35,960 bases of DNA, from positions 1-35,960 of the forward strand of contig NZ_BMRA01000021.1 in the NCBI RefSeq assembly GCF_014648395.1. Direction: 5' to 3'. This DNA is from Micromonospora fulviviridis. Its GTDB lineage: Bacteria > Actinomycetota > Actinomycetes > Mycobacteriales > Micromonosporaceae. The stretch's first letter is position 1. The number at the start of each line of letters is the position of its first letter. Below, in pieces: positions 8,288 to 17,232 of this stretch. The position numbers and the translations under genes are program-made. The notes below the pieces were generated by a model. That model saw nothing but the letters and a program-made list of their open reading frames with translations. It had not been told where the DNA came from and searched no databases.

Positions 8288-11200
8288 ATGGGTCGGGAAA
8301 CCGGGTCCGTCCGCGAGACGATAGACGCCGTGCCTTTCGAGAACGACGGCCACGGCGGCCAGCCCGACCGTGTCGAAGGTATGGGGCCTGACGACTGGGC
8401 AGCGATCGACGAGGCGCTGGGTAGATTCACGGCTGCGTCCGTGATTCCGCTGCTGGGCGCCGCGATCGACGCTCCGTGGTCGCGGCCGTGGCAGCACCAC
8501 CTGACGCTGCTGTGGCTCAGGGCTGTTGGCGTGCCACCGGCCGGGAGCCGACTGGCCACGGACCCGGACCTCGCCGTACTGGTGAATGCCGCTGTGGAGG
8601 TCGCCCGGTACCCCGTGCTACCGCCGGGCGCATCGAATGATCCGCGGTGCCCGGTCGGATTCATGGTCGCCGGGCGTCGGTGCCGGATCCATCCCGGCGA
8701 TTATCTCTACCCGCTGATGATCCTGCGGCGGCTTGCTACCACGGCACAGGCTGTCGATCCCACCCTGCTCAACGCCGTCGGGTTCACCTTGACCGATGTG
8801 ATCGAGGTGGTGCTGGCGCACGGTACCGAAGCCCTGGAGGGGCTAGCCGAGGCGTGGAGCGCCTTGGCCGACGAGGCGACGGGCGACGACGCCCGCAGTA
8901 CCGCCGCCCGTGCTGCAGCCGTGTCGACGGCCGAGGTCGACGCAGTCCGGCAATCCATGGCAAGGCTGAGCGATCCACACCGCATCACCAACCAGTGCAG
9001 CCGTCCCGAACGCGCCGCGCGGGCCCTGGCCTGGCTCACCCGCGACGCCATCCAGGTAACCGTCGCCGATACACCCGGGCTCCCGATGCTCGGACCCGTT
9101 CTCCGGGTGCGTTCGGGCGACGCCGTGTTTCCGGTTCCGGCCAGTCTGACACTCGACGTGTTGAACGCGGCTGCGGACATGCTGCTCCGGCGTCCCGAGA
9201 TTGGCGGCGCCGACGCCGTCCGTCTTCAGGCTCTGACGTGCGGCCACGCCTTCGCGGTGTTCAACAAGCGGTCGGTCAACCGGTCGGCCCCGTTACAGAT
9301 CGACCTCGGCACGCCGCCGATCATCGTCGGCCCACGAACGTTGACTACGGTCGTCAGCGCCTTGAACCCGGGCATGCTCAGCGAGGCGATCGAGCACGCC
9401 ACCGATCTCCTCGATCGGCGGCAGGCCGAGACCGAAAACTGGCACGTCCTGCGCGATCAGCCGGCCTCGGTAGCCACCTCTCTGCGCGTTGATCACCTCG
9501 TCAAGGTGGTCGTGTACGGGGGCCCGCCGGTCATCAATTTGCACCAGGTACGGGACGTCATCGTGCTTCACATCGAGGAGCTCGTCGAACTCGTTGACGC
9601 GGCCGGCGGTGACTGGGCCACCGTCGAATGCTTCCTTCAGGATCTCGGCGAGCACGCCGGGCATGACGTTGTCGTCTTCCAGGACATCCTGGACGCCTGG
9701 ACGGCCTGGCGGGACTGGGGGCGCATCGGTCCTCCCGCCGACCAGGACGGCCCCGGCCCGGCTGACGAGACGCGGCCAGGCAAACACGCGAGTGCGGACG
9801 CCGACGAGGAGACCGTGCTGTTCCTCGTGGCAGCCGAATACGACGCCACCTGGGTCCAGGCCGCCGGATGGGAGGCGATCGACGCGATTCTGGCTGCCGC
9901 AGGCCTGCCGGAGCATCGCGACTGGCCGATCGCGACCGTCGACGCCGACGGCACCGCGAATCTGTTCACCACGCCTCACGGGGAGATCGCTCTGGTCAAC
10001 ACCGACCCGGGGTTGGTCATCCTCATCGACGGCTCGGAGGCCGCGACACTGAACCTTGACGCGGACATGTACTTCCAGCTCGCCGACGCCGTCCGCTACT
10101 GCATCACCCGCCGGGACGAGGTCGCGCTACATTTCCGGCTCTACGACACTCCCCTCATCATCATGCTTGGCCTCACCGACGACCCGGCCCCCGATCCCGG
10201 CCGCGGATACGGCCTGCGGGTCGCCTACGCGGCGGAGCGATCCGTGCTGAGCGTCATCATCGGACCCGAGGTCCTCGAGCTGCTCCATACAGACCCGATG
10301 ACCGGCCACAACGTGCTCGGTGGCGCCCTGCACGAACTCGTCCGTCGCATCCGCGTAGACCGGGACGCGGACCCTGGAACATCGGTGGAGGCGTTCCTCG
10401 ACGCGTGGGAGCAGGTCGGACCGCTGATGACGCTGCACGGTATCGCGAGTGGCCGGCCGGCGGCGGCTCCGGTCGACACCCTGCCTCGGACGCCGGCGAT
10501 TCGGGCGCGAGCGCTGCGCGCCGTGGCCGATCGCATCCGCCGCCGTGTCACCCCTGGTACGTACAGCGACACGCACGCGCACACCATCTGCCAGGACACG
10601 ATTCTGCCCACGATCGAGGAGATGCTCCGTGAACGGATCGCCGCGTGCGACCCGTCCCTGCTGTACAAGCTCGCGGTCCGGCTCAACGCCGCCTGCGCCA
10701 CGTACCTGCGCCGAAGCAACCAGATCATGCACTCGCTCGCCGGGCCGTGGGCGGCCAACTGGCACGACGCAGCCCGCGACGGCGACCGCTCTGCCACCAT
10801 GACCTCGCTGCAGGCGCTGTTCGAGGCAGCGCTGGCAGACCCCCCCGCCGGAATCCGGACCGTCGACTCGCTCGACCTCGGTGAACTCGCTGCCCTCGCT
10901 GAACTGCTCGCCCTCGCCGCTGCCGCCGACTACGGGTACGAACGGGACCTGCACGGTCTCCAGGTCGACATCAACGACGACGGCATCTTCGTCGTGCAGG
11001 GCGTGCCTGTGATCGCCGACCAACGCGACATCAGCAGCGATCCGCCCCTGGACATCGACCTCGCGGCATACCATCGCGCCCAGCTCGACCATCTCATTGC
11101 GTTGGCCGCCAAAGACCCGTGGACGATCGATGACCTCGCGCAACAGGCCAGCCAGGAGAGCTCCCGGCTTCCCCACGCCGTCCAACAGCGCGACCGCGTC

Positions 11201-12199
11201 CCCTTCGAGCGTCTGGCCACGTTTGCCGAGCCATCCCTGCTCAAGGCCGATGCGTTGCTCGCCTACGGATGGGGCACCGGGCTCGACGGCCTCGCGGCTG
11301 TGCTCGGCACCGCCGCCGACTGGCCAACCGACGGGGACGGTATCGCCACTGTCAACCCGGACGACCTCATTCGTGAAGCCGCCGACTGGTCTGCCCTCCC
11401 CGACGTCCAGATTCGAGCTGCCCTCCAACTACTCCAGATCGACCCTGTCGAACTCCAGCAAGATGGTGCCCGGCGGTTCCTCAACGTCGAGCAGCGATCC
11501 CATCGCCTGCTGGCACGGCCACTGCCGATGATCGACGGCCGGATCCTGGTTATTCCGTGGCTGATCCATTCCGCCCTGCAACTCCACAACAGCTACCTCG
11601 CGGCGGCCCGGCTACCGCATCCGGCCAACGTGCTGCCTCCGGGTGTGTCCGACGCGATGAACAAGCACCGTAAGGGCCGCAACGACGAGTTGGAGACGAC
11701 GGTGCGCGACATCGCGGCGGACCTCGGCTTGCCGCATCGATTCCAGTTGAATCAAGGCGAACAGGCCAGTCTTGGCATCCGAAACCCCGTTGGTGAGATC
11801 GACGTGCTGATCGCCGATCCCGTCAACTCGCGACTGTGGATCTGCGAAGTCAAGGACCTCGCGACGCCCCAAAGCGTCGCGGCAATGCGACACCACATCC
11901 GCCAGTTCACCTATGGAAAGCGGTTCACGCGCAAGCTCCTTGAGAAAGCGGAACAGATTCAGCGGCACGCCCACGCCGTCGCACTCGCCTGCGGTGTTAC
12001 CGAAGTACATCCTTGGCGGGTGGTTCCATTGATCGTGACCCGTCACGTTGAGCCTGCCGCCTACGTCCAGAATCCGAAGGTCGCGTTCACCGTGCCGTAT
12101 CAACTCGTTGAGGTCCTCCAAAATCCGAGCGACCCGGTAGAAGGCCCTGCACCCGCGCATCCTCCTCGTAGCCAATGGGTTCCTTCGCGCGCGGAATAG
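8288..12199 (+). CDS. Large protein with C-terminal PD-(D/E)XK nuclease motif
   Basis: 1303 residues from the ATG at 8288; an in-frame ATG at 8381 is an alternative and neither has a strong ribosome site. Most of the length is helical with no domain I recognise. Near the C-terminus, residues about 1169-1190 read GEIDVLI...LWICEVKD, a PD-(D/E)XK signature with Asp about 1172, Glu about 1187 and Lys about 1189. It is preceded by a helical start (KGRNDELETTVRDIAADLGL) and followed by a helix with HHIRQFTYGKRFTRKLLEK, typical of restriction-like folds. A giant N-terminal part with a nuclease tail suggests an effector whose activity is gated by the rest. It is divergent from the HEPN-like gene and is followed at once by a strong terminator hairpin. 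Confidence 0.8.
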   Translation: MGRETGSVRETIDAVPFENDGHGGQPDRVEGMGPDDWAAIDEALGRFTAASVIPLLGAAIDAPWSRPWQHHLTLLWLRAVGVPPAGSRLATDPDLAVLVNAAVEVARYPVLPPGASNDPRCPVGFMVAGRRCRIHPGDYLYPLMILRRLATTAQAVDPTLLNAVGFTLTDVIEVVLAHGTEALEGLAEAWSALADEATGDDARSTAARAAAVSTAEVDAVRQSMARLSDPHRITNQCSRPERAARALAWLTRDAIQVTVADTPGLPMLGPVLRVRSGDAVFPVPASLTLDVLNAAADMLLRRPEIGGADAVRLQALTCGHAFAVFNKRSVNRSAPLQIDLGTPPIIVGPRTLTTVVSALNPGMLSEAIEHATDLLDRRQAETENWHVLRDQPASVATSLRVDHLVKVVVYGGPPVINLHQVRDVIVLHIEELVELVDAAGGDWATVECFLQDLGEHAGHDVVVFQDILDAWTAWRDWGRIGPPADQDGPGPADETRPGKHASADADEETVLFLVAAEYDATWVQAAGWEAIDAILAAAGLPEHRDWPIATVDADGTANLFTTPHGEIALVNTDPGLVILIDGSEAATLNLDADMYFQLADAVRYCITRRDEVALHFRLYDTPLIIMLGLTDDPAPDPGRGYGLRVAYAAERSVLSVIIGPEVLELLHTDPMTGHNVLGGALHELVRRIRVDRDADPGTSVEAFLDAWEQVGPLMTLHGIASGRPAAAPVDTLPRTPAIRARALRAVADRIRRRVTPGTYSDTHAHTICQDTILPTIEEMLRERIAACDPSLLYKLAVRLNAACATYLRRSNQIMHSLAGPWAANWHDAARDGDRSATMTSLQALFEAALADPPAGIRTVDSLDLGELAALAELLALAAAADYGYERDLHGLQVDINDDGIFVVQGVPVIADQRDISSDPPLDIDLAAYHRAQLDHLIALAAKDPWTIDDLAQQASQESSRLPHAVQQRDRVPFERLATFAEPSLLKADALLAYGWGTGLDGLAAVLGTAADWPTDGDGIATVNPDDLIREAADWSALPDVQIRAALQLLQIDPVELQQDGARRFLNVEQRSHRLLARPLPMIDGRILVIPWLIHSALQLHNSYLAAARLPHPANVLPPGVSDAMNKHRKGRNDELETTVRDIAADLGLPHRFQLNQGEQASLGIRNPVGEIDVLIADPVNSRLWICEVKDLATPQSVAAMRHHIRQFTYGKRFTRKLLEKAEQIQRHAHAVALACGVTEVHPWRVVPLIVTRHVEPAAYVQNPKVAFTVPYQLVEVLQNPSDPVEGPAPAHPPRSQWVPSRAE

Positions 12200-12203
12200 G
12201 CAA

Positions 12204-12235
12204 AGCCCTGACCAGTGCTGACTCTGGTCAGGGCT
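12204..12235 (+). terminator. Strong hairpin terminator after the large nuclease gene
   Basis: A perfect 12-bp stem AGCCCTGACCAG / CTGGTCAGGGCT with an 8-base loop starts five bases after the stop at 12199. There is no T-run, which is normal in high-GC actinomycetes. Similar CCCTGACC hairpins often sit beside integrase genes in these genomes, and an integrase remnant follows here. It may act in both directions. Confidence 0.75.
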
Positions 12236-12239
12236 CGCT

Positions 12240-12470
12240 CGCGCAACGTCGGTCGGCGCTCGCCTGGGTCACCGATGGTCCACCCGACAGCTGCGGCGCG
12301 TGCCGGGTGGCAGCGCCGTGCCGCAGGTCGTGCAGTCGGATCGGCGGCAGCCCCGCCCGATTGACCAGCAAGGCGGTTCGCGATAGCGGGAGCCTACGGT
12401 CCTCGCGTCCACACACTTCCGACGACCGCGCGGCGTTACCGCGAAGCCGGCTTCCACTCTCCTAAGCATC
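12240..12470 (-). pseudogene. Tyrosine recombinase (integrase) C-terminal remnant
   Basis: On the minus strand at about 12310-12360 the sequence LPPIRLHDLRHGAAT is the conserved box II region of phage-type tyrosine integrases, including the HxxR motif. Upstream, LSRTALLVNRAG fits the usual lead-in. Downstream homology stops after HGAAT and no full-length frame exists; there is no intact catalytic Arg box I or Tyr nucleophile in frame. The remnant supports a past integrative element, in line with the tRNA-Tyr attachment fragment at 5204-5254, though nothing proves that the two belonged together. Confidence 0.6.
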
Positions 12471-12528
12471 CAGCCCGCTGACCTCGCCGCTCGGGAGACG
12501 GCTAGTGAAACCGGGACTCAACCGCCGG

Positions 12529-13686
12529 TCAGCCACTCGGCCAGTCGTCTGGCAGGCCGAAGAGTTCGTTGATCCGCTGCGCTGGCGAAATGGTTGGCTC
12601 GGGCGTGTCAACTGAGACGGGTGCTAGCCATCGCGGCTGTAGGGGGATGTTGACCCCGGGCTCAAGGGTGGTCCACAGGCTAGGTTGGACGTTGGCGACA
12701 CGCCAAGGCTTGAGGTTGCTGGCGGTGACTACTTGCGGGGCGTGCCCGCGCCTCCAACCTTTGCGGGTTAGCCAGTGCCCATCCTGGTGAAGCTCGCTTG
12801 GGCGTTTGGAAGCTTGTCGAGGGATTGCAGCGGAAAGGCCATACAGTATTCGCTGAATGTCGTAGTCCCTCGTCGGGTACTCGGTGTTTGCCATGACTGC
12901 GATAATGAGGGGGGCGTCGAGTTTCCCGTATCGGTTTGCCTTTGCGTCGACAGCCCGGGTGAGCGGGGTGACGTTGTCTACGCCTGCCGCTCGCCCGGGG
13001 CCGAACGTGCCAACGAGTTGGCCGCCCTTGCCAAATGCGTCGGGCCGCAGCGGCAGAGCTGTGAATGTTAGGGACCAGCCATCCTCCTTGAATGCGAGGC
13101 GGGGAAGAGTGTGGCGGCTGGGGTTGCCGGCGAATGCCGCAGAGACTGCATGGGGGTCAAGGGACGCGAGCCATTGCGTCAGCTGATTGCGTAGTTTGGT
13201 GGTGGCCAGCGGCCGCAAGCCGACCGAGTCATAGGCAAAGCTGATCTTAAACGTTTCGGCAGAAAGTTTCTCCAGCACGGCATGCACGTCGTTTAAACGG
13301 CGTTTCTCGGCAAGTGTTCTCGTTGCGATGTTCGCCCGTACTGCTTCCAGATAGAAGCTACTCTCGCCGTTGTCAATGAGGAAGTCTGGGTGCTTTGAGG
13401 AGCCCGGCACTTCTGGGTGCACAGTGATGGAATAGCCGGCACGGCGGTACGCCTCGTGTAGGTAGAGCTCCCAGAACGCCGACTCAAACTCATGATCGTC
13501 CCCAGCCTGCATGCTCTTAATCAACGAGTTGCGCTCCGAGGAGGGGTACTGACCCGCCCATTCGGTAAGCAGTCGGCGGACTTCGGCAAAAGTCGGCCTG
13601 GCCGAACGGTTTAGGAAGGTGTACTCGGCCTCGTTCGGCTTCCTCGGCGAATGATCTGCACGAATAAACTCATCAAATATCGGCAT
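12529..13686 (-). CDS. Nuclease-like protein of unknown function
   Basis: 385 residues from the ATG at 13686, chosen because AGGAG lies six bases upstream; the frame extends nine codons further without a better site. About residues 65-115 contain HEFESAFWELYLHEAYRRAGYSITVHPE and then HPDFLI...SSFYLEAV. Order and spacing resemble a PD-(D/E)XK fold: a helix with Glu, then PDF, then a strand with Glu. The usual Lys of ExK is replaced, giving EAV, so the domain may be a variant or inactive. The rest is unassigned. It stands alone on the minus strand between an integrase remnant and a pseudogene. Base composition is somewhat less G/C-biased than its neighbours, which fits transfer. Confidence 0.65.
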   Translation of the reverse strand: MPIFDEFIRADHSPRKPNEAEYTFLNRSARPTFAEVRRLLTEWAGQYPSSERNSLIKSMQAGDDHEFESAFWELYLHEAYRRAGYSITVHPEVPGSSKHPDFLIDNGESSFYLEAVRANIATRTLAEKRRLNDVHAVLEKLSAETFKISFAYDSVGLRPLATTKLRNQLTQWLASLDPHAVSAAFAGNPSRHTLPRLAFKEDGWSLTFTALPLRPDAFGKGGQLVGTFGPGRAAGVDNVTPLTRAVDAKANRYGKLDAPLIIAVMANTEYPTRDYDIQRILYGLSAAIPRQASKRPSELHQDGHWLTRKGWRRGHAPQVVTASNLKPWRVANVQPSLWTTLEPGVNIPLQPRWLAPVSVDTPEPTISPAQRINELFGLPDDWPSG

Positions 13687-13738
13687 GAGGACTCCTGTCA
13701 GCAAAAAACTCAATTGTCGAGATCCGAGTGGCGTTCAG

Positions 13739-14110
13739 CTGCGCGGAGCTAGGTCGGAGTAGTCGAAGGTGGGCGAGAACCGGACGGCGGGGTAGGTTCA
13801 CTCATTCAACGCGGTGATGCAGTCCAGGACGGCGTCGATCTCCCGGGTATCGAGCTCTCGCTAGGGGTAGCGTTCCACCGCGAGGGGCGATGCGTCGACC
13901 CACTCCAGGACCAGCAGCCGGTCACGGTCGGTATGGAGCAGCCGAGGAACGCGGACAGGCGGGGTAGTGTCACCGAAGATCTCGTACGCGTCCAGCTCGT
14001 GCCTCCACCTGGCCGCCCAGAACGGATCTGGGTCAATCAGATACTTCACCGCTGCCGGTTCGCCGCGGAACGAGCCTCGCGCCAGCAGGGTCCTGTCCGT
14101 GCGCCGGCCC
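13739..14110 (-). pseudogene. Decayed aminoglycoside-phosphotransferase/kinase-like gene
   Basis: The minus-strand frame encodes LLARGSFRGEPAAVKYLIDPDPFW, RHELDAYEIF, PRLLHTDRDRLLVLEW and RELDTREIDAVLDCITALNE. These resemble a protein-kinase-like fold with the lysine of AVK, as in actinobacterial phosphotransferase-family proteins. The frame is broken by an in-frame TAG after VERYP (about 13863) and a TGA after TALNE (about 13800), and the normal N-terminus and the catalytic HGD loop are missing. I read it as a pseudogene fragment. Confidence 0.6.
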
Positions 14111-14388
14111 ACCCATGGCCACCGACCTGCCAGCACGCCCGAACCCGTCGCACACAAGCACACCGATGCCGACGTTCGTGACACGTGGCAATACAGACCC
14201 CGCCGGAACAGAGGAGCACCAACGGAGCACCAACGTCCCGCTTGATGAAAGATCGCGACATGCTGGGGAAGCGGAGGTGCGACTTCGCTCATTGTCGGAC
14301 CGTGGCTCGGGCACGCCTCTACCGCCTCGACCTCCTAACGTATGGTACTCGATTGCTTCCTGAGGGTCGTTGACCGTAGGCTCCCCGA
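14111..14388. other. Intergenic region with an 11-bp tandem repeat
   Basis: No supportable gene lies here. The word GGAGCACCAAC is repeated twice head to tail at about 14214-14234 (one base of overlap uncertainty). Just before the next gene, TAGGCT at 14377-14382 lies six bases from the GTG at 14389 and could be the -10 box of a leaderless transcript. The same spacing is seen upstream of the FtsE-like gene at 28370. Confidence 0.4.
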
Positions 14389-15090
14389 GTGGACGACGGG
14401 GATGAGGGCGATCGTTTCGCGGACGCTATTCGCATTTTGCTTCTCATCGCCGCAGTGGCGGAGGATCTGGGCCCTGCCGCTGCGGCGTCGGCGCCCCGCG
14501 GTGCCGTTGCCGTCCTGTACGCGGAGGGGCGCCTGCAAAAGCTTGACTTTTGGCTGCGGAATCCCGACTACCTCGCCGACGAGCTGCTGAACGACTACGA
14601 GCGGTGCCTGACCGATGTGGAGGAACGGGCTCACGCGCCGATTCTGCTCGATCTAGCGGGCGAGATCCTTGACTCGGATGAGCCCGAGGTTTGCTCGATC
14701 CCCATGGTCCGGTACCTGTTCGGGGCGTTCGAGTCCTTGGACCGAACTCTCTCGGTCTTGGTAGCGCCACGGCTGCTGGTCGTCACTCAGCGTCGTACCG
14801 CTCATCGAGTCTTGCAGGACAACTACTACCTGACCGAACGGGGCCGCGAGGTTGCCGCACAGGCAACCGCCCAGTTCCCGGAGTTGCGCTGGTACACCGA
14901 GCGGGCCCTGCTGGTGAAGGCGTTGGCGGATGGCAGCGGGCACTCGGCGTTGGCGCTGCGCCGCCGGCAGTACCTTCAGCGTGATTACGCCGAGACACCT
15001 CTCAAGGAAGTCATCCCGTCGATCGCGGCTCGTGCCCGCGCTCGGCTCGCTCAGCTTCGTGCCGCCGACGTCGAGGAGCCCGTCGCATGA
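14389..15090 (+). CDS. Small component of a three-gene ABC/SMC system
   Basis: 233 residues from the GTG at 14389. An in-frame stop at 14377-14379 rules out upstream starts, and this is the first usable start codon. No Shine-Dalgarno site is visible, so a leaderless message is possible. The protein is helical with no motif I recognise; the middle reads SIPMVRYLFGAFESLDRTLSVLVAPRLL, and the C-terminus is rich in Ala, Arg and Leu. Its TGA overlaps the ATG of the ATPase gene by four bases (ATGA), which implies translational coupling and complex formation. In three-component ABC systems (ABC-3C, Lamassu) a small or middle subunit accompanies a Rad50-like ATPase and an effector. I place this protein in that role by position only. 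Confidence 0.7.
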   Translation: MDDGDEGDRFADAIRILLLIAAVAEDLGPAAAASAPRGAVAVLYAEGRLQKLDFWLRNPDYLADELLNDYERCLTDVEERAHAPILLDLAGEILDSDEPEVCSIPMVRYLFGAFESLDRTLSVLVAPRLLVVTQRRTAHRVLQDNYYLTERGREVAAQATAQFPELRWYTERALLVKALADGSGHSALALRRRQYLQRDYAETPLKEVIPSIAARARARLAQLRAADVEEPVA

Positions 15091-17165
15091 CACCGAAGAT
15101 GGCCATTCCGCAGGATAGTGATCTGTACGCGGCGATCGCCGCGAAGGTTGCCGGTGTCGATGCGAGGCGGGTCCGGCAGGTCCTTGACTCGTACGGGGTG
15201 GCACTGGCCAGCCCGATGCCGGCGCGCCGTGAGTTACGGGTGCGCCGGCTGTACTGCGAGGGAGAGAAGACGGGGACCACCGACAACGACGGGCCGTTCA
15301 CTGTCGATATCTCGCTCGGCGACGGGCCCTGGGTGCTGGCGAGCAAGGTGAACTCCGCCGGTAAGTCCACCCTGTTGTGGGCGCTGAGTTGGGCGTTGCG
15401 CGGTGAGAGCGTTGACGAGTTCCGGCGCCCGGAGACGGCCGGGTGGTTGACGTATGTGCGGGCTGACCTGCACGTCGGCGGTGTGCTGGTGTCCGTGCGG
15501 CTTGAGTTCCTCCGACCTGGCCAGCCTTCGGCGACGCTGCTCACGGCCGATACCGTTGATCAGCTTCTCGCGTTGGACGGCCGCGACGTCGACGGGGCTG
15601 GCGTGCGTGCGGTTGCTACCGCCGCGCCACCCGACGTCAAGGGACTGATTGAACGATTGATGCTCGACCGTCTTGGGCTGCGGCCGATCTCGGTGTGGGC
15701 GGCCGAGCCCGGTGCCCCCAAGGACGAAGCCGGTCAGCGAGACAGTGCGGAACAGTTCCATTCCTGGGCCAGCTTCTACTACGCGATCGCCCTCAACGCC
15801 GGGCACGACAAGGTCCTTCTCGGCCCGACGGCGTTCGGCCAGTTACCTGCCAAGCTGCTGCAGATCTTCCTGGACGTGCCATACGTCCCGGAACTGACCC
15901 ACCTGATGTCCGCCCAAAAGCGGGAGGACCAGGAGGATCGACGCGTCAAGCGGCGCGCCGAGGAGGACGCCGAGGCGCGCCGTTCGCAGATTCAGCCGCT
16001 GCGGGAGGCGCTGGCGGCGGCGAAGTCGCGGTTGGCAGAGCTGCAGTCACGTCAGCCCGACCTCACCGGACTGCTAACCGCAGCCGATGCCGCAGCACGG
16101 AAAATGGCCGAACGCCAAGCGATCCATCTCGATCTCCAGCAACGCTTCGACGCCGCTCGCCGTATCCGGCTTCAAGACGAACGTGCAGCTCGTCGCGCAC
16201 GGCAGAGCGCCGCTGCGCGACTGCTACTCGGGGCGCTGGATCCCGAGGCATGCCCACGATGCGACCACGAGATCGACGAACCGCGGCGGGCCGCGGAGGA
16301 GTCAGACCATCGGTGCGCCGTCTGCAGCAACCCGCTGCCTGCCCATGAGGAGGACCCGAACGCCCACGCAATGCTCCTGCAACGCCATGCCGAGCAGGAA
16401 GCCGCGTCACGACGAGCGGAAGCCGCGGCGAAGAAGGCCGCGGACGAGGCTGCCGAGCGATTCGGCGAAAGCCGGGACCGGCACGAACAGTTGCAGGCAA
16501 AACTGGCGGCCATTCGATCGGACACCGCACAGCAGGACCTCTTTGCCGCCCAACGCGAGTGCTACCAGCTCGAAGGCGCTCTCGCCATAGCCGCCGGTGG
16601 CGGCGAAGCAGTCCCGGCCGTTGTCGGCTCGTACCTGGCGACGCAGGAGCCACGCCAGGATTCAGCGCTCGACGTGGAGCCCGACATCCTGGCGAGCGCA
16701 ATAGCCGTGCTGCAAGAAACCGTCCGCAACCACAGCAAGGCACTGTTCGCCGACCTCAACAGCAAGATCGTGTTGGTAGCGCGCAGCTTGGGCGTCACCA
16801 ACCTGACCAGCGTCGATCTAGACACTGCAGGCCGCGTCAACGCACGCAAATCCGGGGTGAAATGCGCGTTCAAGGACTTCAGCCCGGGCGAACGGCTGCG
16901 GATGCGGATCGCCACGATCATCGGCATGATTACTGTCGGGCACGAACACGGCATCATGTCGCACCCGGGACTGCTGCTCATCGACGCACCTACCGCCGAA
17001 GAGGTCGTCCCAGGCGACGCCCGCGTTGTGCTGCAGGCATTGCACGAGATGGCCAACCGCGGAGTCGGCGTACAGATCGTTCTCACGTCCACCGAGGATG
17101 TGCTATGGGACATCTTCCCGCCGGATCGGATCATCACCGGTCCCGACGCGCGGCAGCTGTTCTGA
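15087..17165 (+). CDS. SMC/Rad50-like ABC ATPase with zinc hook
   Basis: 692 residues. The N-terminal ATPase half has a Walker A of the SMC/Rad50 type, SKVNSAGKST (about 86-95). A long charged coiled coil (about 275-500) is split in the middle by two CxxC motifs, Cys 389/392 and Cys 410/413, an apparent zinc hook or zinc ribbon. The C-terminal half has the ABC signature FSPGERLRMR (about 598-606) and Walker B LLLIDAP (about 629-635). Such proteins sense or clamp DNA ends; family members include Rad50, SbcC, Lamassu LmuB and ABC-3C ATPases. The length is short for Rad50. It overlaps the upstream gene by ATGA and is followed 67 bases later by a PD-(D/E)XK gene. An ATG at 15099 is an alternative start. 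Confidence 0.88.
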   Translation: MTPKMAIPQDSDLYAAIAAKVAGVDARRVRQVLDSYGVALASPMPARRELRVRRLYCEGEKTGTTDNDGPFTVDISLGDGPWVLASKVNSAGKSTLLWALSWALRGESVDEFRRPETAGWLTYVRADLHVGGVLVSVRLEFLRPGQPSATLLTADTVDQLLALDGRDVDGAGVRAVATAAPPDVKGLIERLMLDRLGLRPISVWAAEPGAPKDEAGQRDSAEQFHSWASFYYAIALNAGHDKVLLGPTAFGQLPAKLLQIFLDVPYVPELTHLMSAQKREDQEDRRVKRRAEEDAEARRSQIQPLREALAAAKSRLAELQSRQPDLTGLLTAADAAARKMAERQAIHLDLQQRFDAARRIRLQDERAARRARQSAAARLLLGALDPEACPRCDHEIDEPRRAAEESDHRCAVCSNPLPAHEEDPNAHAMLLQRHAEQEAASRRAEAAAKKAADEAAERFGESRDRHEQLQAKLAAIRSDTAQQDLFAAQRECYQLEGALAIAAGGGEAVPAVVGSYLATQEPRQDSALDVEPDILASAIAVLQETVRNHSKALFADLNSKIVLVARSLGVTNLTSVDLDTAGRVNARKSGVKCAFKDFSPGERLRMRIATIIGMITVGHEHGIMSHPGLLLIDAPTAEEVVPGDARVVLQALHEMANRGVGVQIVLTSTEDVLWDIFPPDRIITGPDARQLF

Positions 17166-17232
17166 GTGCGGCCTGCCGCAGCTGCTGCGCCGACGGGCGA
17201 AGGCGTGATCGACTTGTCGAGGGAGGTGCGCG

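Noticed and set aside
14213..14234. GGAGCACCAAC tandem repeat as a CRISPR or iteron array
   Set aside because: There are only two copies with no spacers, so it is noted as a minor repeat only.
15087..17165. SMC-like ATPase as housekeeping SbcC or RecN
   Set aside because: The length, the two CxxC motifs, the overlap with an unknown small gene and the downstream nuclease do not fit SbcCD or RecN contexts.
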